Shown here piece by piece: positions 1 to 11,364 of a DNA stretch of 64,000 nucleotides. The position numbers and the translations under genes were made by a program. Numbering within the stretch: position 1 is the stretch's first letter; each line of letters opens with the position of its first letter. Under the pieces are notes generated by a model that searched no databases, was not told where the DNA came from, and worked only from the letters and a program-made list of their open reading frames with translations. The stretch spans positions 158,547 to 222,546 of the forward strand of contig VJWN01000037.1 of assembly GCA_007644065.1 (NCBI GenBank), given 5' to 3'. Origin of the DNA: Margaritispora aquatica. Its lineage: Eukaryota; Ascomycota; Leotiomycetes; Helotiales; Discinellaceae.

Positions 1-2538
1 GGAATTGTGCTTTCTAGTCAAACTTAGCGTGTATGTATTTGGAAGCGTGGTGGTGATTTGATATCTACCTACCTAGTCGACAGCGAAACGAAGGCAAAAA
101 AGAGGGATCCGTGATTGTGACAGCGAAAATTATTTACTATGTTCATGTGTACATAGAGCTCCTTTTCGTGCATCAATGCTACGCAAATCGAGCATACGAC
201 ATCAAAACTAAAGTCTGAAACTTCGCAAACATCACATCCAAGCGCGCGATGAAAAGATGCTTTAATTTATACGCCTCATGCGGAGACTCTCTGTGTCCGG
301 CAGGTTCATATGGTTTCTGATGTGGTATGGGGAGGGAGGTTCGAGATGTGGTGTGGTGTGGTGTTATATACTTGATTAAGTTAAAATACTGGATAGGTTG
401 TTAGTTGAGCTTGTGTCTAGTGCTGGGAGTTAAGGAGAGTATCAAGTATGTGTGTGAAGGTGATAAGGTTGTAGTGAAGCTGGACTGATGAGATGAGGCC
501 TGAGTGCCGAGTGTTGATTGCTCGGTACTTCCAGAAGTTCGGAGGAAGCTCATAGGACAAACCAGCCAATCTTGGTTATAGGAGGGTGGCTGACAAAATA
601 AATATTCATAATGAATACATGGCTTATATTGTTATGAGTAGATATCTAGATTCTCGATTATACCTTTAATATCAATCAGTGTTCGTGACGAGGTTCTCGC
701 TTAATTTTGTACTTGCCCGCCTTACAATCACCCTACCAGGCCACAATACACTCGTGGGACAGGTGTATATGACTCCTCGTTCTTCCAATTTCTTGGAAAA
801 TGTATTAAGCTTTACTGAACTGGTTAGCCGATTTATCGGTGTCGTACTCTGCATGTCTTTGCTATGAGATGCTATCTCTTGATATTGATGGCCTGGAATC
901 AATTGTTGTCCCTGAACTCGATTCAAGAATGTGCTTGCAAAGGTTGAGATCTATGTCATTTTCTCTAAACTTATATTTGGCATATTTTGGGGGGAGACTT
1001 GGCAGCGAAAGTTTGCATGAATGATAGCGGCTGAAATTGAAGGAGAGCGTTTGTTTCCTGTGAGCTAAGAAGAGAAATCTTTTTGCTTCAAAATTGCATG
1101 AAAAACCAGGTCAGTGAGCTGTTGCATATGCAACTATTGGGAAGCCGGGATCTACTTTGCACAAAATAGCAAAAAAAAAAACACGTACTATTATTGTATG
1201 ATAAAAGAATCTGAGGTAAGATTGAGTGTTGTGTACTTCGTCACGCATATTCATGATAACGTATCCCTTGAGGCAGTAATTTGACCTTTCAATCAGCCTC
1301 TTTCTTGTTCACCAAATTCGAGTATTGAATAGCAGGCTTGCGATAGCATTGTCTTCAGTTCACTTTCATGTCTAAAGAATTTAAAAATCGGTGGCCTCAC
1401 AGTGCACCTAAGTATATATGGGAGGTAATGAGCTAGTCAAACTTGTATCCCTGAAATTAATAAGATCTTCTTTCATCCTGGCTTTAACATGGATCATGTT
1501 AAAACCAGAACAACCCATTGTGGAATCATGGTACTAGGAGACTGAATTTGAGCGATTGACGTAAACATTGCGGGAGAGCTTGTTGATAAAATTCGAAATG
1601 CAAAGGACTGACTAGAAGCAGAGAAGATTGAGAGAAAAGAAGCAATAATGCTGGATTAGCGACAAACTTTGGCAGATGACAAGAAAACAGCATTAGTTGG
1701 ACTTTTGTCTGTACTTGCTGTGTCAAAGACATACATCAAACTTTGTTAAGATAATATAAGCGAGATCTTTTGGATTGTAGGCACTTGATAACGAACGAAC
1801 TAATACACCAAACTCAACCACATCGCTATCTACATCGGCTACTTTGTGTCATAGATGTAATCTATGGATGAGAAAAACACAGCTTATATACCGCCACACC
1901 ATGGTCTCTTTAGAAACTATCGTCAAGGTTGTATCCAAACTTTTTTTTAATTGCAAGAGCTGCTACATCTACCTCTATCCCTGCACTCCCACAACCTCTC
2001 TATAATTCTCGCGTATATTTGGCGTGCGGGGGGCAATGCACACTAGTGTAGACATTCTCCACGAGTTGACTATACGTACAAGCTTTTGGGTAAAGGAAGC
2101 TGGGCGAGAATCAAGCTCAATACTATCACGCTATCGGCGGAATGAAGTGCAATAGCGATAATGAGCCACCTTTTTGAGATATCTTATGTCTGCACAGATC
2201 TTCTAGATCTTTGATTTAGAGCTCTTTGCTCTGTTAGAAGATTGTCTATGTCAATCAATTGCGACAGATGGTAGAGAGAATTGCTAAGAGGGGAAAACGC
2301 AAGGTAGAAACTCAGAGCCATGCAAAACTGTAGGTTAACTCGGACATCTCTTCAAGCACTCAATATCATTGCTTAGTTTTATCTAGTAGTCATGCAGAGT
2401 ATACCAAGTTCGAAGTTGTCAAATATTCATTCATCCCCGTATCAGAAGTTTAATTACCTATCTACAATGTTCATATCCCTCATATTAATGCAAGCCTCTT
2501 GCTAAGGCTGCCTAAAGACATAAGGCCACTAAAGCAGC
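1..2538. other. Intergenic, no gene recognised
   Basis: No open frame longer than about 85 codons and no recognisable protein motif on either strand. A GT-rich patch lies near 330-365 and short A runs occur near 1170. The stretch may hold UTRs, the promoter of a gene to the left, or a non-coding transcript, but nothing in the bases singles one out. Confidence 0.6.
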
Positions 2539-3347
2539 CTAAAGGCAAAAGGCCAAAACAGATCCAACAAAGACGACGCCAAGGGCACTAATAATTCTGT
2601 CGCTGTTTGCTCCGGATTTAGCAGCAGTAGTGGTAGCTGCAGTGCTGGATGTGGTGTTGGAAGTGGTGGCCGAAGACACGCCAGCCTGCGTGACAACGGT
2701 AGCAGCGACACCAGTGGAATTGACGCAAGTTCCACCAGTCACCAAACTGGCGTTGCTTCGGAATGTGATATCGGCACACTGATAGAATGGTTAACGCTAT
2801 TCTTGGAACCCCTCTCGACTGCCTGGCTCGGTAGATAACGAGGAATGAAAGAAAGAACTTACGTTGTACAAAGCGCTACCACTGCGACCACCGGTAACCA
2901 CCTGGATTGTGGCATTCTGGCCATCAACGGCGACTGTGCCAGCTGGGAGGGCAACCTTGGGAAGACAGAAGGTACCGTTACCAGTGACATTCAGGAAGTT
3001 TGGGGTCAAGGAGATGTTGAATGTCGAGGTAATGGTGCCCATTCCCAGGTTGACATAAACATAGGTCCAAGGATGGTGCAAATCCAATGAGAGAGAACCC
3101 CCAGTCAAAGGCCAAATGGTTCGGTTGGCCATAGTTTGATTAACCCCAGCACCTAGAAGGAGAGTCCAGTCAGCCTTATGAACTACCAATGAATATAGAC
3201 AAGAGGGAGTTTATACTTACAAGGGTAAATGTATTGGGAGGCGCCATCCAGAAAAGTGCTACCACGCTCTTCTGGGTACTTGAAGAAGAAGTGTGCATTC
3301 GCAACCGAAGCGACGACACACAGGACAAGAGCTTTGAGGGCGAACAT
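2539..3347 (-). CDS. BIM1-like (LPMO-related X325) copper-binding GPI-anchored protein
   Basis: Three exons, 3347-3221, 3152-2863 and 2778-2539, join in frame to 218 residues; both introns have GT..AG ends. Residues 1-18 are a signal peptide. The predicted mature protein starts with His (HFFFKYPEERG), followed by a YPCAG segment. An N-terminal His after signal cleavage, an early RG and a YPC are the marks of the BIM1/X325 family, known as LPMO-like folds that bind copper rather than cut polysaccharide. The HH pair in exon 2 could supply another ligand. Several N-glycosylation sequons are present. The tail is Thr/Ser/Ala-rich and ends in a hydrophobic stretch (VVFVGSVLAFCL), as for a GPI anchor. 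The likely role is copper handling or wall surface biology. Family assignment is from recalled family features, not a search. Confidence 0.85.
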
Positions 3348-4619
3348 TTTGTGGATAGAATCAGATCTTGGACTTGATTTCTTCGGGTATCAAAAATGAT
3401 GAAAGTTTGAATGTCGAAGTCTCTTGATGCTTGAGATGATGTGTTCCTTTTCCGACATTGGGAAGCGGCTTCTTATGAACGATTGACTACCACACAACGG
3501 CAGCTGCCAGCTCTTTGAATCTTCTCCGGATTCCACCCCACTATCCCAAATTTTAATCGAGCAGTTTTCAGAATCTTTCTCCACACACCATGCCGTCAAG
3601 CCATTTTCAAGCACTGGATGCACGACAAAGCAAGTCGAATCAAGAGTCAACACCAATAACAACAGTGCAGCCCAAGCAACATTCAGTGCTTGTCTGTTCC
3701 TGTCTCCTCCTTCTCGTGGCACGAGCTGTTGAGCTGGGTCCATTGACCAATTGAATACATGGACAGTCATAGTCAGTCGGGTATGCAAACATAAACTTGC
3801 TCAGTGGCTTGACGTGCCAAGTCAATGAGGCTGCATATTTGACTTGGCGCACTGCCTTTTGGTCCAGAACCTCAGTATTTAGCGCAATTGAATGTGCTCA
3901 TACTCTCTCATGCTGAATCAAAGAAATCAAAGAAAAGCTCCGAAGAGGAAAAAGAGGAAGAAGAGCAAGGACAAAAATTGACGAGAATGAACAGTCGGCT
4001 AACACATATAGTGATTGGCTCGGAGAAAGAAATGTTGGTTCTACAGTACAACTGGCACTCAGAGTAGACATCAACTCCAAAATGAAGGAAGGGCATACTT
4101 GTCATTCATCACCATTCAACTATCCTTTCTTTTCAGATTCAGAATGCCTGTGCAACATAACTTGACAAATTTTGGGATTTCATATCTGATCACTGCTGTT
4201 GATCACTCTGGTGTTGTATTTTGACATCCCCGGAGATACAACGTTAATTCGAATGTTTGTCAAGCTTCGTTTTGAAGAACATGTCGCTATAATATTGACG
4301 GTGCCAGTGATGCTGTATATTTATTAAAGACTTGAAGATGCGAACAAAGTGTTCATGGTAAGATGAACATGAAGACGCAAGATGTCGTTGAAGATTGAGG
4401 TGTTGCTGACTAATCAAGCTTTAATCTTACCTCGGCGAGATCTTGCAATAGCATAAACTGCATAACAGCATAACAGCATAACAGCATATCCATACACTTT
4501 TGGGACATCCAACCTTATCTCCAAATGGCCAGCTCCGTATTCAACCAAATGCCCAGTCCTGACAATTCCTCTGCCATGTGTTGTGTTGGTTGTGCCATGA
4601 TATCGAACAAAAAGCCACC
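3348..4619. other. Intergenic between divergent genes
   Basis: Holds the promoters of the BIM1-like gene (leftward) and the proline-rich gene (rightward). A minus ORF of 132 codons (3788-3390) lacks motifs and overlaps the leftward promoter. A short tandem repeat of GCATAACA lies at 4460-4488. Confidence 0.6.
4460..4488. repeat. GCATAACA short tandem repeat
   Basis: Three perfect 8-base units followed by a partial fourth, about 130 bases upstream of the start of the proline-rich gene. Confidence 0.8.
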
Positions 4620-7133
4620 ATGAACTCGTATTTCCTACCAACAGGTCCTCCATCATATCCTCCACCACCGTACGAAGAACAACATTGGTCCAGATCACAT
4701 CATGACAACCTCAGTCAGCATCAAGTCCAAAGAAAACCAGTTCTGCCACCGAGACCTAAGACAGCGAACTCAAGAGGCCATGCTAGGCCGCTCAATACAG
4801 CAGATCACTGGGCTGGTGATGGATCGATGAAGGCAGTTGCTGGCTCTGGTCGTAATCATTCACCATGGGACACAACATATCGAGTTCCAGTGGGCAACTC
4901 GGACATGTATTCTGCTCCAACAGATACTAAACTCGGACCCGGAAGGCAACATAGCACTAATATGCTAATTCTAGGAGATTTGCACAATATACATCCCAGA
5001 GCGCACCCGTTGACCAATTGTGGTTATGATTCCTATCCTCAAACACAACAATCATCACAGCCGAATATCGTTATCGCTACAGAAACTCGCCCGCAGACTG
5101 CTGGCTCGAGAAATGAAAGGAGAATTCCAAATGGGTTTCACAATCCTTTTGCTGGGTACTCGTCCGCAGAGTCAATGGCGGGTCTGAATTTCGACCATTC
5201 CAGGTGGGAAGCACCACGACCTCAGCCTGTGGTAGATACACGTCCTCGAACTGCGGATTCCAAGGCAGTAGCAAGAGAACGAAATGAGCAATCAAAACTC
5301 CAATGGGCTGGGAGTTCTGCTGTTGCATCAATGGCTGGCTTGAATATGGATCATTCGCAATGGGAATCACACCGTCCAAGTCTGACTGTGAATACCTCAC
5401 AACAGAACCGACTTCACACAGCAGAATCAGGCGCCAGAATTTCAGCTGCTGTGACTAGGAGCTACAGTCCGAGTCCTGCTTTATCTATGGGCTCTTTGGG
5501 TCCAAGCCTCTTGCCCTCACCAAGAACCCCCAGTCCTCTCCCATCCCCAACAGCCTTGATAATGCAGAATCCAGAAATTCCAAGTCCTCTTTCGTTGCCA
5601 GTCGACTCGAAGCTTCAGAAGGCGTTTAAAGATGCACGTCATTATGCTGGTGGTTTGATACCACACCCTGTGGAATCGACAAAGCACTATTCTATCCTTC
5701 GTCACTCAGTTGGTTTGGTGATGTACAAGGGGCCAAGCACAACTGTTGCAGTGTCCATATTCTCAGATCAGAAAGTTACCGCGGATTCGACATTGTGGCT
5801 ACAGAACAAGGGCTTCTCCGGTAAGACTGGCATGCAAATCAAAACTCTATTCGGTGCAACTTCCAGTTGGATAAACGTGACACCAACAAAAATTGTAAGA
5901 CCTGATCAGGTGAATGGCGATGACGAAAGAGCTTGGCAGAGAGATATAAGCGATTTTCGAAAGAAGGTGGCTGGCCAGAAGAGGGAACAACATATACTAC
6001 GGACAACCGCTATTGTCGCAATCCCCCCAGAAGCAGAAGATGGCTATTATCAACTTGTTCTATGCATAGGAGACAGGAGCCAAGTCTTGTGCACAAGCCC
6101 TTGCTTCAGGATTGCGTCTACGTCAAGTAGCCCACATTCAATTCGTGGCGCAAGCTTGATGACCTTGCCCCTAGAGCTCACTGCGATGGCTGGTAGTATG
6201 TATATCAAAGCTACAGCAGGACGGGTTGTCGGTCCTGCCGCATCTGCTGTATCTGTTGCGACGGGACAAGTACAAAAATATTTGCCTTCTGCTGTCACTC
6301 AGCAGATTGTCTCCAGTGCCATTAGTCAGGCCCAGGTTGCCGAAAAGATTATCTCTGTCGCTGGCAGTCTAAGGGACCAATCCTTACAGGCTCGAGAGGC
6401 CTCGTATTCTCAAGCAGGTGCATCCGAGATTGCGCTTGCACTTGAACATGGCCCTCAATCACCATACCCCCTATCGTTCATAGGTTCAATCCAAACGGCA
6501 CGAATCGAACATACCGATCTAGCTTGTGCAAAGATGTCACAAATATCTGAGCTTATCACGCGAAAATTACATGGCCACTATTTTGGCTGGGCACGTTTTC
6601 TGGACGAGAAGCGCAAAGGCTCAAATGATTGTGATTGGAATCAGGCAATTGTATCAGTTCTAACTCCAGATGCTTCGCAACTCGTCAAGGCCACGATTAC
6701 CGAAGCTAATAAGCGAGTGGCGACAGTCCTTTTCATAGGGAACAGCGAGCTTGTCACGGTTGTTCAATCCTCACTAGAAGTCAAGGTAATGGGCTTCATT
6801 CGTCCAGATGACCCAAGCCATCGTGCCGGCCTAACAAACGGACTTAACGCTGGTGATCAGGCAGCTGTTGAGGCTGCAATTGCTATCTATCATAGCGATG
6901 TATACATTGCCCAGTCCTTCTTAAACCATCCTGCGTGGAATCCTGCCTGCTTAGCTATACAGGGAAAATCCGAAAGACCTGGTGGATTATCGAGGATGAA
7001 ATCAAGCTTCGCGGATACGGTAAGCAAGATCCCGTTGGATAAAATGAGCATCAGATCTCCTATTGATGGTTTGAGGGACAAGCCCAGCATTGCGACTGGG
7101 CTTTGGGTAAATCGCGCTTGTGCGCAAGCGTAG
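4620..7133 (+). CDS. Large proline-rich fungal protein with flavokinase-like C-terminal region
   Basis: Single exon, 837 residues. The start was set at 4620 because its context GCCACCATGA is near ideal; the open frame continues upstream only to a GTG. Residues 1-120 are Pro-rich with a PPPY motif that could bind WW domains. A degenerate repeat follows, with two copies of an SMAGLN-[FM]-DHS-W core near 5165 and 5330. A Ser-Pro cluster precedes a conserved block starting near KAFKDARHYAGGLIPHP. Residues ~630-750 (GHYFGWARF then IGNSELV and SLEVKVMGFI) resemble the riboflavin-kinase fold, though catalytic residues are not clear. I recall similar fungal proteins under the automatic label 'LipA and NB-ARC domain protein', but I see neither domain. 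Function unknown. The next gene starts only 231 bases downstream in the same direction. Confidence 0.8.
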   Translation: MNSYFLPTGPPSYPPPPYEEQHWSRSHHDNLSQHQVQRKPVLPPRPKTANSRGHARPLNTADHWAGDGSMKAVAGSGRNHSPWDTTYRVPVGNSDMYSAPTDTKLGPGRQHSTNMLILGDLHNIHPRAHPLTNCGYDSYPQTQQSSQPNIVIATETRPQTAGSRNERRIPNGFHNPFAGYSSAESMAGLNFDHSRWEAPRPQPVVDTRPRTADSKAVARERNEQSKLQWAGSSAVASMAGLNMDHSQWESHRPSLTVNTSQQNRLHTAESGARISAAVTRSYSPSPALSMGSLGPSLLPSPRTPSPLPSPTALIMQNPEIPSPLSLPVDSKLQKAFKDARHYAGGLIPHPVESTKHYSILRHSVGLVMYKGPSTTVAVSIFSDQKVTADSTLWLQNKGFSGKTGMQIKTLFGATSSWINVTPTKIVRPDQVNGDDERAWQRDISDFRKKVAGQKREQHILRTTAIVAIPPEAEDGYYQLVLCIGDRSQVLCTSPCFRIASTSSSPHSIRGASLMTLPLELTAMAGSMYIKATAGRVVGPAASAVSVATGQVQKYLPSAVTQQIVSSAISQAQVAEKIISVAGSLRDQSLQAREASYSQAGASEIALALEHGPQSPYPLSFIGSIQTARIEHTDLACAKMSQISELITRKLHGHYFGWARFLDEKRKGSNDCDWNQAIVSVLTPDASQLVKATITEANKRVATVLFIGNSELVTVVQSSLEVKVMGFIRPDDPSHRAGLTNGLNAGDQAAVEAAIAIYHSDVYIAQSFLNHPAWNPACLAIQGKSERPGGLSRMKSSFADTVSKIPLDKMSIRSPIDGLRDKPSIATGLWVNRACAQA

Positions 7134-7364
7134 CTTGTAGTCTAATATAAGTATTTTTACCTAAGATATCCTTTGTTTTATTCTTGAGTGCGACGTGCGT
7201 TCCTTTGTTCTTTAGATGGCGAATGCATAGCCTTTGAATTCGTCGTGTTTTCTTTGACCAAATAATCCTTGATCTGGTGGGGGCTTTGTGAAATACGAAA
7301 CAACAAGTCTTTTCCCAGATCTTCCAACTCTGTAGTCTGGTATTATGAAATCGAGATTGACAAC

Positions 7365-9300
7365 ATGGGCACTTCAAGGATCCGTCCTCGTACTGTATTC
7401 AGTAATCCAGTCCTCAGAAGAACCATTCAAGGGGAGCATTGGGCTTCTCTCACCGACAATCTTTGCGCCATTCTCAATAAGATCTTACAGCAAGTAGATG
7501 AAGCATGCTCCAAATATTATATCGAGGATGAAGAGAAACAGCGTGAAATTAAGGCTTTAAAAACCAAATGGTGCTGTCGAGACGAAGCATCGGCGGATAA
7601 AGTCACATGCGACGACATGATAAGAATACTTGGGGATCTCCGCAACGTCAGTTTCGCTGATTCAAGGTACGAACTCAATGGGTTGAACCGCTGGGTGATA
7701 GGATTACACGAGTTTACACCTAGCACTTATTGCAGGTTAGTAGCGCTATCTTAAATTCTTGATCTTGTGTGCAAGGAGCTCAAGTTATGAGATACTGATT
7801 ATTATCCAGCATGGTGTGTAAATACGTCAATAGACTTAAGCGAGCCACTGTTACATCTCTGCACAGTAATGTCAGCGATGATGGAAGGAAAAGTTTGGCC
7901 CCAATATAGTGCTAGGGGTATTGTGACGCTAATTTCATACAGAACGCCAAAGACTTGATAGCGAAAGCGCTGTGCCAGTATCTCCTGGTGTATCATGTGC
8001 TACTTTACCCCTCGAGTCCTTTCGAGAGCTGAGAGACCTCGAGGGGGATGTCAAGAATAGGCGAATACACGAGCTATTGATTGACCACAACGTCATTAGT
8101 GACGAGCATACGCTGGCGGATCTTGATTATTTCTTCATTACCTATTTTAGTCCCACTCACCATATACTTTTAGGGGTGGCTCCCAAACAGCAATATATCT
8201 TCGCTATCGACTCTTTTGGAAGATTCAACAACTACAGTATTGATCAATGGCCATTGAAAGGTTTGTATGATATAATTCTCGCCGAGTTTCCAGATGATGC
8301 GCAGACGGAGTGGCAGATTTTCGGTGAGTGGAGTCGAAGGAGACAGACAACCGATAAGAGTCCGGATATAGTGCAACAGCGAGACAGCTTCAATTGTGGT
8401 GTTTTTACCTCAATGAACATGATGTGTTTGGCGTTTGGGTATGAGCTCCTGAGCTATGTCAATGCCGACCCCGACGAAGTCATGGAGAATATGATTAGGT
8501 ACAAGAGACCGCGCATGGCGATCGAGTTGTATTTAGGTGAACTGGGATCAGAGGAAGGGTTGAAGTACGATTTGATTGAGTACCCTACCGAACTTATGAA
8601 GGGGGTGTCGCGAGAACAGTCACGAGAACAGTCACCAGTGGTTGATGAAGAGGGAACCTATGTACCTCCTCTGTCTCAATGGGAAGGAATCGGCCATGGT
8701 CCGGGAGACTGGGGTCCAGGTGGTCCAGTCCTGGGACGCGAGAATATAGAAGCTACGACTGGTGGCGAATGGGACGAAGAAGCTGCAATCGAGCAAGTCG
8801 AGGACGAAGTAGATATACGCTCTGATTTTGGGGCGCCGCAGTGGGGTTTTCATGTTGACTCTGAGGGCTGGCCCATGCAGTTCAGTGCAGAGCACTTTCA
8901 ACGTGCTGGGTTCTTGTACAAAATTAGCGAGAAGGAGACTGAGTTTTGGGACAGCCTGAAGACCATCGATGAGTTGCAGGGAGCATGCGAAGCGAGGGAG
9001 ATGAGGAATTATAGTCGTTTTTGCATCAAGCGCGAGATACGGTCAAAGACGGTCATCGAGGGCAAAGGAAAGGGCGCTAAAAGACGGCGTGATGATGGAT
9101 ATCGGACCAAGAGCAAAGAGCCTGTGTATGAGACTTTTACTGAGGAAGAGATTCGTGTGTTCAGGAGATGGTGTAAGAACTATTGCGCGGCAAGCAAAGC
9201 GATCATCGAGGCTGAGGAGGCGGAGAAGAAACTCCTCGGTAGTGGGATATTCCCATTTCCAGATTTGGGGAGGAGAGAGACAGCCAAGTATGTGCTGTGA
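7365..9300 (+). CDS. Ulp1-like (C48) cysteine protease with charged C-terminal extension
   Basis: Exons 7365-7735, 7810-7865 and 7943-9300 join to 594 residues. Introns are 74 and 77 bases with TACTGAT and GCTAAT branch-like sites. The middle carries the Ulp1 layout: His (HH at 215-216), Asp232 in IFAIDSFG, Gln288 and Cys294 in QRDSFNCG. The Gln-to-Cys spacing of six is typical. Such enzymes remove SUMO or other ubiquitin-like modifiers. The W usually following the catalytic His is absent, so the substrate may differ from SUMO. Beyond residue ~350 is an acidic, Gly/Pro-containing stretch, then a basic patch (GKGKGAKRRRDD) that could be a nuclear signal. Fungal genomes carry many stand-alone Ulp1-like genes, some linked to transposons; no transposase is seen beside this one. 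Confidence 0.8.
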
Positions 9301-9560
9301 GAATGGGGTAGGGTGGAGAGGCTGCAAATTTGGACGGAAGGTATTTCGTTATTGTTCATGTTAGGTCTAGATCAAGTAGCCAGGTAACAATCAATTCATG
9401 CTCTTTTCAATGTTCTGTCAATAGCTAGTGTGCTTTTCAAGAAGATTAGTATTAACTATAATGTGAACTAGTATTTTAGCTGTGTTCCAAAGATACATTA
9501 GAATATGACTACAAACTATATCCAAAAACACCCATCCAATTTCTACCATCGAAACATAAC

Positions 9561-11364
9561 CTACACATACACAATATGTGCAATATAAGTCGGGTAGCTA
9601 TTGAATCCCGCGGCGCCATAGAAGAAATCCCCATTGGCTGGATACATCGTGAAGCTGGCACCCGTTCCCACAGGACATGTAAGTGTCAAGTCGCTCGCCA
9701 CAACACACTTCAATGGTGTAAAGCTGGCTGCATACGTGACCACGCCCGCAGCTGTCAAGCTGTTCATGTAGTAACTTGCAATGCTGTTGCGCGAGCATGC
9801 AATCTGTGGGACGGTGTCGGTGGTTACGAGCCGGTTAAGTGTGTCAAGTACGAATGTTTTGGCGAGGGCGAGGGTCGTGCCTGTGTACACAATGCCGTTG
9901 CCGGTCCCGGTGGTCAGGTATACGGTTGCCCTGGAAGTGTCGAGGGGTACCATCATGAGCTTGAAGGGGCGGAGTGCCGAAGCTACTGTCGCGACAGCGG
10001 CGGATGTTCCGGATACGGTTGAGGTTTGTGTTACGAGAATTGTGGAAGCAGCGATGGTGGAGGTTTGATAGACGGTTTGAACAGTCTCGATAACGGTGGG
10101 GAGGGTGATGGTTGATGTGGAAATGGTAGATGCGACGATTGTGTTAAGCGCTGTCGCTTCAAGGATGAGGTCGGTGCTCGCCGTTGAAGTCTGGAGGAGT
10201 GTTTCTGTGGAAGAGATGATCACGGTGACAGTTTCTGGCTCGAGGGTAAGGGAAACGATCGAAGTCACTTGGGAAACACCGACGGATGAACAGGCAGTCT
10301 AGTGATGAATTTAGTGAATGTACTTGAAGTATACATATTCCGAAGATCGAAATTGAAAAGAAAATTCAAAAAAAATTCAAACACACCACATAATCAGTCC
10401 AGCTAGTGCACGCTGAGGCATATGTAGGAATCGAAGAAGTGTAAGACGTCACCGACGAAGATTCAGTAGACGTAGTTGATTCAACAGTGGACGTTGGTTC
10501 GACGATTTCGCTTGTGGATGTGGACTCGATCGTAGACGTTGGCTCGGCGGACTCGCTTGAGGATGATGACTCGATGGAACTAGTTGATGAGGGTTCGGCC
10601 GAGGAGCTTGAAGATGTTACCTCGAGAGAGCTAGTCGATGACACAGGCTCAACTGAGGAACTTGATGATGTCGGCTCCATGGATGACATGGTTGGACCCG
10701 GTACATCCACCCAGACCTCCTCCACGTATACTTCACATACTTCCTCCTCGTCATCAACTGTACTCCTCATATCTAACTCAGCATCTCGCTTCTTCGCAGC
10801 CGCGGCAGTAGGATAGTATGAGTAGATGGTGGATGTTGGTTGAACAGTGATTGTTGACACAACAGTTGCGGTAACTGGTGGGGGAGTAGATAGCGTGGGC
10901 ACAGTTACTGTAATAACTTCATAGGATGCAGAGTACGTCGTCTCATATGCGATGTCCGTCCTGGTAGTGAGTACGTCTGAGGTGAGTGTAGTGAGTTCTG
11001 TATCGGTTTCCACGAGGGTTGCAAATGCGGTTTCCTGATAATTTGACGTTTCTGTAACGGTTCTGTGGAACTTGTTAGGATTCAAGCTTCGAAGTCTGTT
11101 AAATTAAATTGAAGCTTACAGTGCTGTTGGTGTAACCAAAACAGTCACAACAGTGTAGAGAACCACATTCGATGAGCAATCTGCCTGCGCACTTGACATG
11201 GAGGCAACAGCACTTCCTGTATTCTGTTAGCATGCAAGAATATGTAAAACAGTGCACTGATATAGCTTACCACAATCATCACTCGCAGCAATGCGAGCAT
11301 TGATAGCACTTGCAGTGGAGCCCACCACAAAGGCTGCCACTCGGGTAAGATCTTGAAATCTCAT
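9561..11364 (-). CDS. Secreted Ser/Thr-rich (mucin-like) cell-wall protein
   Basis: Four exons, 11364-11271, 11216-11120, 11062-10387 and 10298-9561, give 534 residues, all joins in frame at GT..AG introns. A signal peptide covers residues 1-23 (ends ASAINA). A Thr/Val-rich region is followed by AKKRDAE, a likely Kex2 site. Then comes an acidic spacer and about 120 residues of Ser/Thr/Glu/Pro repeats built on an SSSSxEP theme, expected to be heavily O-mannosylated. The last ~120 residues are more globular, contain Cys and aromatic residues, and match no family I know. No C-terminal hydrophobic anchor is evident. Long antisense ORFs here arise from the biased repeat codons. Role in wall or adhesion is inferred from composition only. 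Confidence 0.8.

Noticed and set aside
3390..3788. Minus ORF of 132 codons
   Set aside because: No motif or signal, and it covers the promoter of the BIM1-like gene; likely a chance frame.
9576..10816. Plus-strand ORFs of 148, 95 and 109 codons
   Set aside because: They are antisense to the Ser/Thr-rich protein gene and are explained by its biased repeat codons.
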